Origin: Cytophagales bacterium
GTDB lineage: Bacteria; Bacteroidota; Bacteroidia; Cytophagales; Cyclobacteriaceae
Assembly: GCA_003500135.1 (NCBI GenBank)
Contig: DNTA01000237.1
Span: forward strand, 1 to 5,350
Length of the DNA stretch: 5,350 nt
Reading direction: 5' to 3'
Both the position numbers and the translations under genes were made by a program. Below, one piece after another: positions 1 to 5,350 of the stretch. Position 1 is the first letter of the stretch. The number at the start of each line of letters is the position of its first letter. The notes beneath the pieces are model-generated. The model was given only the letters and a program-made list of their open reading frames with translations, had not been told where the DNA came from and ran no database searches.

Positions 1-1200
1 CATTAAACTACCACCAAGATTAATATATCCCAAGACACTAAAGTCATATTTTGGAATTAGCCAAATCGAAAAAATTGAATTGATTAAAACTACAATAATT
101 ATATAAATAGTTAATTGTAATGTTTGCTCTTTAGCTTCAAGCCTCTTCTGTAAGATGATAGCAATCTGCCAAATTACAGCACTTAATGCAATTGGAAGTA
201 TTAATTTCTTCAATATCCCTAAAGCATGGGCATCAGATATCCCCAGATAATCCCCTAGAATATAATCCTGAAAAAAGTATACAGCACACAATAAAGGTGT
301 GCAAACTATAAACAAATACAACAATGCCCTTTTTAACGCCCTCGTGAACAAATGACCATCCCCTTCGCTATGAATATTCATTAAGAGTGGTTGAAAGACA
401 CTGTTGATAGGGTTAACAACCTGTATGAAAACCTTAAAGATAACATCGTAAACAGCAGCATAGTATGCTAGAACAGCGGGGCCTACAAAGTAATTTAGAA
501 TATACTTATCTACACCATTGGTTCCTGGAGAAAACACCATCCAAACACTTAAAGGAATGCCAAAGAAAAAAAACTTTTTAACTAACTGGAAATCCACCTT
601 TATATTGACTTTAAAATCATTGATCCTCAATGATTTCTTAAGATATAGATATGACAGAAAATAACTCACAAGAAGTCCGCTAAAAATAACCTCAATTGAT
701 TGGAGATACGGCACAAGCCTAAAAAAATAGGTGGCAATTAAAAATGATAATAACCTGATAATTTCAGCCAAAGTATATTCTAGCGGCCTTATTTCAGATT
801 GTCTCTCAATTAATAGCGAGGTATACCTACATGCAAAAACATAGGCCACCCCCAATAAAGCATAGACTAAAAACGAACTGCTTGTACTAAGACTAAAGGA
901 TACTGTAAGTAACAGAGGTATTACTGAAAGGAGAGAAAAAATATAACTGATATTGTGCGCTTTCTTATAAAATTGGTCTCGATTTGCAAAGTCACCATGA
1001 AACTTGATAATTGATTGATTAATCCAACCGATTGATCCTGATATAAAAATTAGAAAAGTAACATAGGTTAGAATGTATTTACCATAATTCTCGCTGCCAA
1101 ACCATCTAATAAATAACGGAATGATCATCAATGATATCAAAGCTGTTATAGCTTTTCCAACAAAATAGACAAGAACCTTATGTCCTACTGACTTAAGCAT
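1..1200 (-). CDS. wzx: Wzx-type polysaccharide flippase (MOP superfamily), 3' end beyond the window
   Basis: This is a multi-pass inner-membrane protein that probably flips undecaprenyl-linked oligosaccharide units from cytoplasm to periplasm. The frame is open without a stop for 400 codons, from ATG at 1200-1198 down to base 1. Family members usually have about 420-490 residues, so only the last one or two helices should be missing. The N-terminus has the typical flippase pattern: an amphipathic start, a first helix at about residues 10-31 ending in IPLFIRWFG, then the ENYGKY motif at 37-42. Further hydrophobic segments lie near 43-60, 86-104, 110-125, 145-160, 167-187, 208-225, 290-310, 333-350 and 362-382. 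VDKYILNYFVGP at 230-241 and LIPKY at 381-385 are also family-like. The start overlaps the end of the upstream Wzy/WaaL-type gene by 8 bases, which suggests translational coupling. The substrate cannot be told from sequence. Assignment to the superfamily is firm; the wzx symbol is by family and context. Confidence 0.88.
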   Translation of the reverse strand, partial: MLKSVGHKVLVYFVGKAITALISLMIIPLFIRWFGSENYGKYILTYVTFLIFISGSIGWINQSIIKFHGDFANRDQFYKKAHNISYIFSLLSVIPLLLTVSFSLSTSSSFLVYALLGVAYVFACRYTSLLIERQSEIRPLEYTLAEIIRLLSFLIATYFFRLVPYLQSIEVIFSGLLVSYFLSYLYLKKSLRINDFKVNIKVDFQLVKKFFFFGIPLSVWMVFSPGTNGVDKYILNYFVGPAVLAYYAAVYDVIFKVFIQVVNPINSVFQPLLMNIHSEGDGHLFTRALKRALLYLFIVCTPLLCAVYFFQDYILGDYLGISDAHALGILKKLILPIALSAVIWQIAIILQKRLEAKEQTLQLTIYIIIVVLINSIFSIWLIPKYDFSVLGYINLGGSLM

Positions 1201-2503
1201 TAACCTTAGATTTCAAAGGGAGCAGATGATTTAAAAATAAACTAAGACCTAAAGCATACATCATAACACCATTCATTCTATTAAAGAGATTTTCAATGAA
1301 TAAATTAACTACAATCACTAACAAATAAGCCATAAATAATTTGTTTTCCGTTTTAATAGCAAGTCTCATATTTAAGACTATCGAAATAATGAACAATAGC
1401 AACAACAACGGTCCGCCAGCTAACAACAGATTAAAGTAGTAATTGTGTGTGTTTAATTTTTTTTCGAAAAATGTAGAGAATAGATCTTCATTAGACCTGC
1501 TTAAATAGGCCTCATTCAGTTTGTCTTGGACGTCACCAATACCGTAGCCAATGTATGGTGACTTCCTGTAAAGTTCATATGAAACTAAGTTTATTTTTAT
1601 TCTTTCATTTATACCATTTAAGTCCTTTACCTCAGTATTTACAAAGCCATTATTGATTTGATCCGATAAGTAGGAACGAATTTTCTGCTGTGTGGATAAG
1701 GTCAAAACAATCAATAACAAAAGATAAATTAGAAGGCTTTTTTTAAAGTTAAACTGAGTAGTTAAAAAATAGAAGGGTATGACGGTAAATAAAAGTACCA
1801 ACCCTGTTATTGATTTTATGTAAAACAAGGTCGATGAGAACACAGCGAAAAGAAGCACAAGTATCATTTTTATTCCTCTGCGTTCTCCCTTAAACAAAAA
1901 CATACAGGCCAGAAGACAAATTAAATACCCTATAGAATTATAGGTCTTATGTATGAGGATCTTAGATTCATTCCCTCTTTCACTACACCATAAAAGTGTA
2001 GTATATGGTTCGTTCATCAAATAGGGTATTTTCTGAAAAAAAGATAAGGCACTGATTTCTTGATAACAATTTTGTACGGAGAACTTGGTCAAAAAAATCA
2101 CTTGATATACTAGAAAAATAACATTCGATATAATGAAGATCCACGCAATTGACTTAATCTGTTTTTTTGTGTAAGTTGGTTGAAGATACGTTGATGCAAT
2201 TGGTAAAAGTAATAATGGCAGTAAGGTATTTATCCTTTTTAATCCTTCGTATTTATTAGAAGAAAATGCAATTGTAAAAATCAAAACTATCACGAAAGAT
2301 AGGTTTGCAAGTACTAGCTTCCAGCTGTGCAATGACATTTGATTGCTTCCCTGAAACTTATACATCAGGATCAGAGAAACAATGTAAAGAATAAGAAGTA
2401 TTGAAGTGATATTGTTAGGAACTGTAGTAAAAACAAATAGACTTGAGAATAAACAAAAACTCATAAAAGCGATGTTCCTTATAATAAAATTTTTGATACT
2501 CAT
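1193..2503 (-). CDS. O-antigen ligase / polymerase family membrane protein (Wzy/WaaL-like)
   Basis: This polytopic inner-membrane protein of 436 residues probably either polymerises lipid-linked repeat units (Wzy) or ligates glycan to an acceptor such as lipid A-core (WaaL). The two share one fold and cannot be separated here. Hydrophobic segments lie at about 8-27, 32-50, 62-80, 91-106, 117-138, 187-205, 212-230, 232-250, 254-271, 358-378 and 388-408, with a short one near the C-terminus. The long loop between about 272 and 355 carries the family's signature residues: an arginine in NERIKIN (R301), the P-x-x-G-x-G pattern at 315-321, and a histidine in THNYYFN (H353) followed by a Gly-Gly turn at 363-364. 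H185 in the IHKTYNS stretch also matches a conserved position. ATG at 2501-2503 is the start chosen. It lies 18 bases after the stop of the lipoprotein gene, with no clear Shine-Dalgarno sequence. The 3' end overlaps the flippase start. Confidence 0.87.
   Translation of the reverse strand: MSIKNFIIRNIAFMSFCLFSSLFVFTTVPNNITSILLILYIVSLILMYKFQGSNQMSLHSWKLVLANLSFVIVLIFTIAFSSNKYEGLKRINTLLPLLLLPIASTYLQPTYTKKQIKSIAWIFIISNVIFLVYQVIFLTKFSVQNCYQEISALSFFQKIPYLMNEPYTTLLWCSERGNESKILIHKTYNSIGYLICLLACMFLFKGERRGIKMILVLLFAVFSSTLFYIKSITGLVLLFTVIPFYFLTTQFNFKKSLLIYLLLLIVLTLSTQQKIRSYLSDQINNGFVNTEVKDLNGINERIKINLVSYELYRKSPYIGYGIGDVQDKLNEAYLSRSNEDLFSTFFEKKLNTHNYYFNLLLAGGPLLLLLFIISIVLNMRLAIKTENKLFMAYLLVIVVNLFIENLFNRMNGVMMYALGLSLFLNHLLPLKSKVNA
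1204..1207 (-). promoter_or_regulatory. weak Shine-Dalgarno-like AAGG before the flippase start
   Basis: On the minus strand AAGG stands three bases before the flippase ATG, inside the end of the upstream gene. The spacing is tight and Bacteroidota often initiate without a strong Shine-Dalgarno sequence. The 8-base overlap ATGCTTAA (1200-1193), holding both the start and the upstream stop, is probably the more important initiation signal. Confidence 0.3.
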
Positions 2504-2521
2504 AGGGCTGTAAACTATCTG

Positions 2522-3118
2522 CTAAAGATCTATCAAGGCCTTAATTAATTGGGGTGTCGGTGATAAATAAGGGTCATAAAACTCTTTTTCATCAATACTT
2601 TTTTTAATAAGTCTTAATTGAGCCCCCTCATATTTAATATATTCATTGGGCGTAAAATATTTCAAAAAGTTTATCGAGTCAATTCTTAATTCCCGCTGAT
2701 CATAATTTATCATAATCTCTGTTATCTCAACAGTATTCTGGTTGGGGTTAGATCCTAGATCTATCCTGATTTTTTCAGGATATACGCCTTCTAAATCAAA
2801 TAACAACTCTTGTTCTTCTTTAGATCCTGTAAATCCTCTTTTTAATGAGTTATCCTGTGAAAAATGTGATAGTGCATTAATCTCATAAAATAATTCAAAA
2901 GAGTCTGTTTGAAGAAAAACACCCTTAATTCTAATGTTACATTCTTGCTTTTTGCCAACCTTTTTTGATGATGGGCTCAATTCGTTAGGCTTGCTTTGTT
3001 CACTTTTACAGTTAAAAAAGCCTATAGTCATACATGCAACAAGCATAAATGAAAAAGCTTTCTTTTGACAAATCCCATTATATAAGTTTCCTAAATCGAA
3101 TAATCTGCTCATATTCAT
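2522..3118 (-). CDS. putative lipoprotein of unknown function, linked to polysaccharide export genes
   Basis: I do not recognise a named family for this 198-residue protein. The N-terminus has a Lys-Lys pair at 19-20, a hydrophobic stretch at about 21-35 and a cysteine at 37 in GFFNCKSEQ. This resembles a signal peptide with a relaxed Bacteroidota-type lipobox. The positions before the cysteine are F, F, N rather than the classical L-A-G, and the region before the hydrophobic core is long, so lipidation is probable rather than certain. A polar, Ser/Lys-rich linker runs from about 38 to 58. The rest alternates hydrophobic and polar residues as expected of beta strands, for example SFELFYEI, KIRIDLG and VEITEIMINY, so a small beta-sandwich is plausible. 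From memory, similar modules accompany membrane glycosylation proteins; this was not checked. The start abuts the final stop of the upstream pseudogene (TAA then ATG). A second ATG two codons on (M3) is an alternative start. The role is inferred only from its position before a Wzy/WaaL-type gene and a flippase gene. Confidence 0.72.
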   Translation of the reverse strand: MNMSRLFDLGNLYNGICQKKAFSFMLVACMTIGFFNCKSEQSKPNELSPSSKKVGKKQECNIRIKGVFLQTDSFELFYEINALSHFSQDNSLKRGFTGSKEEQELLFDLEGVYPEKIRIDLGSNPNQNTVEITEIMINYDQRELRIDSINFLKYFTPNEYIKYEGAQLRLIKKSIDEKEFYDPYLSPTPQLIKALIDL

Positions 3119-3511
3119 TTAATTATGACACGAAAAATTTGAATTAAAAAGGTCCTGTTTATTGTATGTCAGAGGTGTAGCATCATCTGCGGACAATACA
3201 GAAATATTCAGCGCCTCACAAATAGCCTACCCCGCTGCGGTATCCCATTCCATAGAAGGGCCAAAACGAGGATAAATGTCTGCCTTTCCTTCCGCCATTA
3301 AACAGAATTTAAGAGAGCTCACAGCTTTCGTGATTTCAATGCTTTTATTTTTAGTTCTCAAAGACTGCATATACTTCATGGTGGTTTCGTTTAGGTACGA
3401 TCTACTAGTCAGTACTGTGATATGATTGAAAGCTTTTATAGGTGACTTTAGTATCGAACCCGGTTCAACATCCTTTGGTCTGACAGTTTCATGATCCTTG
3501 AATGACACATC
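3119..3511 (-). pseudogene. cysQ: cysQ remnant: C-terminal half of 3'(2'),5'-bisphosphate nucleotidase, interrupted by TAG
   Basis: Intact CysQ removes the 3'-phosphate from PAP, the by-product of PAPS-dependent sulfation or reduction, and belongs to the inositol monophosphatase-like metal-dependent phosphatases. Only the C-terminal half is present. ITVLTSRSYLNETT corresponds to the usual ASRSH-type segment. It is followed by SSLKFCLMAEGKADIYPRFG and the metal-binding MEWDTAAG motif. At 3227-3229 a TAG stands where the family has Gln after WDTAAG, one base away from CAG. Beyond it the same frame continues with AICEALNISV, then PLTYNKQDLFN, the recognisable CysQ C-terminus, to a TAA at 3119-3121. 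The N-terminal half, with the Glu and the DPxDGT metal ligands, is absent. Upstream the frame runs straight into the wecB remnant. The 5' limit is approximate, because residues just after the fusion are poorly conserved. It cannot be catalytic. A functional copy would have to be elsewhere. Confidence 0.85.
3227..3229 (-). other. in-frame amber stop inside the cysQ remnant
   Basis: TAG directly follows the WDTAAG motif, where CysQ proteins normally have Gln. Homologous sequence resumes in the same frame right after it. A single C-to-T change of CAG explains it. Confidence 0.85.
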
Positions 3512-4075
3512 ATTGACCACCTCAATACTCCTGTTAAGAGCATCAATAACGGTATTAGCTGTTTTTAAAATATTCCGTGCTTCCACACCTTCCTTCTTAA
3601 GGTTGTCTTCAGAGGTCAGGGTTGGAGCAAAATGATAATCGGATAATCTGTCTGTCAAGGTTCGGTTCATTTCTTCTGGAAAAGGTTAGTACTTATTATA
3701 GGTGCGTAAACCTGCCTCAACATGACATACCTTTGACTGGGAATAGAATCCAGCTAAGCTAGCAGCCATAGTTGTAGTGGTATCGCCATGAACAAAGGTG
3801 TAATCTGGCTTAAATTCTTCTAATACAGGTTTTAAACCTGAAAGTATATGTCCTGTGAGATCGTAAAGATTTTGATTGGGTTTCATTAAATCCAAATCAT
3901 AGTCAGGTACAATTTGAAAGAAGTTAAGCACCTGGTCCAGCATCTCACGGTGCTGAGCGGTAATACACACTTTGGTTTCGAACCGATCTGAATTCCTTAG
4001 GAACTCCAATACCAGCGGGGCCATTTTAATGGCTTCGGGCCTGGTCCCAAAAATGATGAGATTTTTCTTCTTCAT
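3512..4075 (-). pseudogene. wecB: wecB remnant: N-terminal half of UDP-N-acetylglucosamine 2-epimerase, interrupted by TAA
   Basis: Intact WecB interconverts UDP-GlcNAc and UDP-ManNAc in the cytoplasm, supplying ManNAc-type sugars for surface glycans. The reading frame starts at ATG 4075-4073, 26 bases after the cysN stop. It opens with the family signature [11 protein letters not shown] (residues 10-20), then AQHREMLDQ at 40-48, VHGDTTTT at 95-102 and HVEAGLRT at 118-125. A TAA at codon 130 (3686-3688) interrupts it, but the same frame continues with PFPEEMNRTLTDRLSDYHFAP and ends near NTVIDALNRSIEVVN. Residues equivalent to E. coli Asp95, Glu117 and Glu131 are visible (D98, E120 and E134, the last beyond the stop). 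The C-terminal half, including the equivalent of His213, is missing; full-length proteins have about 370-380 residues. The sequence then passes in frame into a cysQ remnant. Neither the 129-residue product nor a read-through product should be active. The downstream limit, near 3512, is approximate. Confidence 0.87.
3686..3688 (-). other. in-frame ochre stop inside the wecB remnant
   Basis: TAA interrupts the wecB frame between TYNKY and PFPEEMNR. Relatives commonly have Ser or a similar small residue here (YSPxPEE). A one-base change from TCA would produce it. No base is gained or lost, since both sides are in the same frame. Confidence 0.85.
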
Positions 4076-4101
4076 GAAAGAATATGATACTAGTATAGCC
4101 C

Positions 4102-5350
4102 CTAAACCACCATGCCTGCTGCCACGGTTTCATTGGTCATATCATCCACAAGTATGACACTTCCGGTGGTTCTGTTATCTCGATAGGAGTCAATCATCAA
4201 TGGCTTGGTAGTCCTTAGCCTTACTTTACAGATATCGTTCATGTTCAGGGTTTTATCTTCCGTATTACGGTCAAGGGTTTCAATATCGATTTTATACACC
4301 ACCTCCTTGATCATTGCTTTTTCTTCGTTGGAAGTGTGTCTTATGGAGTATTTGGCTCTTGGTTTTGCCGAATCATTGTGTAACCAGCAAAGCATCACTT
4401 CAATATCCTGCGACGCCTCTGGTCGATTATTTGTCCTCACGATCATATCGCCTCTACCAATATCAATATCGTCCTCCAAAGTGATGGCCACCGACATGGG
4501 TGCATAAGCCTCTTCAAGCTCTGTTTTATAAGTGTTGATTCCTTTAATCTTCGAAGTAAAGCCAGAAGGCATGGCTGTAATTTCATCACCAACTCTAAAC
4601 ACACCACTGGCAATTCTACCAGCGTAGCCTCTGTAGTCTCTGTGACTTTCATTCTGTGGTCTCAATACTGTCTGAACCGGGAAGCGAGCATCTATTTTAT
4701 TTATATCGCTACTGATATGAATGGTTTCTAAAGTGTGTAATAATGGAGCCCCCTGATACCAAGGCATTTCATCAGAGCGATGAACGACATTATCTCCATT
4801 AAGTGCACTAATAGGAATAAACCTCACATCCTTAACCAGCAATTTTGAAGAAAACTCTTCAAATTGCTCGATCACGCGGTTATAGGCTTTCTCTTCATAG
4901 TCCACCAGATCCATTTTATTGATGCATACAATTATGTGAGGGATTTGCAGCAAAGAGGCGATAAAAGAATGTCGTTTGGTTTGTTCAATAACTCCATGCC
5001 TGGCATCAACCAGAATAATTGCGGCATTGGCCGTTGAGGCGCCGGTCACCATATTCCTTGTGTATTGTATATGGCCTGGGGTATCAGCTATGATAAACTT
5101 CCTTTTAGGGGTGGTAAAATATCTGTAAGCCACATCAATGGTAATACCCTGCTCCCTTTCATCTCGAAGTCCGTCCGTAAATAAGGCTAAATCAACACCA
5201 TCGTGTCCTTTTCGTTTACTAGTGCTCTCAATGGCTTCCAATTGATCCTCGAAAATAGATTTAGAATCGTAAAGCAACCTTCCAATTAAGGTGCTTTTCC
5301 CATCGTCAACACTGCCTGCCGTTGTAAATCTTAATAATTGATTACTATCT
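4102..5350 (-). CDS. cysN: sulfate adenylyltransferase subunit 1 (CysN GTPase), extreme 5' end beyond the window
   Basis: CysN is the regulatory GTPase of ATP sulfurylase. With CysD it makes adenosine 5'-phosphosulfate from sulfate and ATP, with GTP hydrolysis driving the reaction. The visible frame has 415 codons from 5349 to a TAG at 4102-4104. Counting from the first visible residue, the elongation-factor-type GTPase motifs are complete: P-loop GSVDDGKS at 12-19, switch I GITID at 68-72, DTPGH at 89-93, NKMD at 144-147 and an SAL motif at about 181-183. Beta-barrel domains follow, and the end [21 protein letters not shown] matches stand-alone CysN. There is no C-terminal APS kinase (CysC) domain. 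The visible sequence starts with [12 protein letters not shown], which in relatives lies only a few residues after the start, so little is missing. A TTG at 5277-5275 lies after the P-loop and is not a real start. cysD would be expected just upstream, outside the window. The motifs look intact, in contrast to the broken genes that follow. Confidence 0.96.
   Translation of the reverse strand, partial: DSNQLLRFTTAGSVDDGKSTLIGRLLYDSKSIFEDQLEAIESTSKRKGHDGVDLALFTDGLRDEREQGITIDVAYRYFTTPKRKFIIADTPGHIQYTRNMVTGASTANAAIILVDARHGVIEQTKRHSFIASLLQIPHIIVCINKMDLVDYEEKAYNRVIEQFEEFSSKLLVKDVRFIPISALNGDNVVHRSDEMPWYQGAPLLHTLETIHISSDINKIDARFPVQTVLRPQNESHRDYRGYAGRIASGVFRVGDEITAMPSGFTSKIKGINTYKTELEEAYAPMSVAITLEDDIDIGRGDMIVRTNNRPEASQDIEVMLCWLHNDSAKPRAKYSIRHTSNEEKAMIKEVVYKIDIETLDRNTEDKTLNMNDICKVRLRTTKPLMIDSYRDNRTTGSVILVDDMTNETVAAGMVV

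Noticed and set aside
2504..2521. Possible promoter in the gap before the Wzy/WaaL-type gene
   Set aside because: TAGTTTAC only partly resembles the Bacteroidota TAnnTTTG element and sits too close to the start codon. Cotranscription with the lipoprotein gene is simpler.
3227..3670. A genuine 147-residue gene starting at ATG 3670
   Set aside because: Its Met is the internal Met of the WecB motif PEEMNR. The product would be a fragment of WecB fused to a fragment of CysQ and lack key residues of both.
4087..4096. Perfect 10-base palindrome ATACTAGTAT between cysN and the wecB remnant
   Set aside because: It has no GC-rich stem, loop or following T-run, so it is not a terminator, and a palindrome of this size in AT-rich DNA is expected by chance.
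3972..4157. Plus-strand open frame of 61 codons
   Set aside because: It lies opposite the start of the wecB remnant and the end of cysN, has no recognisable domain, and is the antisense shadow of clearly homologous minus-strand sequence.
4205..4507. Plus-strand open frame of 100 codons
   Set aside because: It is entirely antisense to the well-conserved cysN coding sequence and shows no family resemblance.
4443..4652. Minus-strand open frame of 69 codons
   Set aside because: It lies inside cysN in another frame; the cysN frame has full homology across this stretch.
5275..5277. TTG as the cysN start
   Set aside because: The P-loop GSVDDGKS lies upstream of it in the same open frame, so the true start is further right, outside the window.
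1..5350. RNA genes, CRISPR arrays, insertion sequences, long direct repeats
   Set aside because: None was seen on reading both strands. All DNA is accounted for by coding or decayed coding sequence plus gaps of 18 and 26 bases.

Overview
The window looks like part of a surface-polysaccharide (O-antigen, capsule or exopolysaccharide) locus from a member of the Bacteroidota, possibly a marine Cytophagales-type lineage. This placement is an inference. It rests on the AT-rich sequence, the stand-alone CysN without a fused APS kinase, the cysN/cysQ/wecB association with polysaccharide genes, and the weak or absent Shine-Dalgarno sequences. Every gene lies on the minus strand, so transcription runs from right (5350) to left (1).

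In transcription order the layout is as follows. (1) cysN, the GTPase subunit of ATP sulfurylase, enters from the right edge; only its first few codons are missing. (2) A degenerate stretch at 4075-3119 forms one reading frame. It starts as the N-terminal half of UDP-GlcNAc 2-epimerase (wecB) and continues in frame into the C-terminal half of the PAP phosphatase CysQ. Two in-frame stops interrupt it: TAA at 3686-3688 and TAG at 3227-3229. It is read here as a chimeric double pseudogene left by a deletion. (3) A 198-residue putative lipoprotein of unknown function starts on the base next to the final stop of the pseudogene. (4) A 436-residue polytopic protein of the O-antigen ligase/polymerase (Wzy/WaaL) family follows. 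(5) A Wzx-type flippase overlaps it by 8 bases and runs off the left edge after 400 codons.

The last three genes are tightly packed and likely cotranscribed. The flippase would move lipid-linked repeat units across the inner membrane. The Wzy/WaaL-type protein would polymerise or ligate them on the periplasmic side. The lipoprotein is an uncharacterised envelope partner by context only. CysN belongs to sulfate activation (APS/PAPS), which can feed either cysteine synthesis or polysaccharide sulfation. The pseudogene marks the boundary between the sulfate-activation side and the visibly more AT-rich polysaccharide genes. That fits a history of deletion and gene replacement at a variable surface-polysaccharide locus.

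I saw no RNA gene, CRISPR array, insertion sequence, convincing terminator or convincing promoter. There is no gene-free stretch over 300 bases once the pseudogene is counted.
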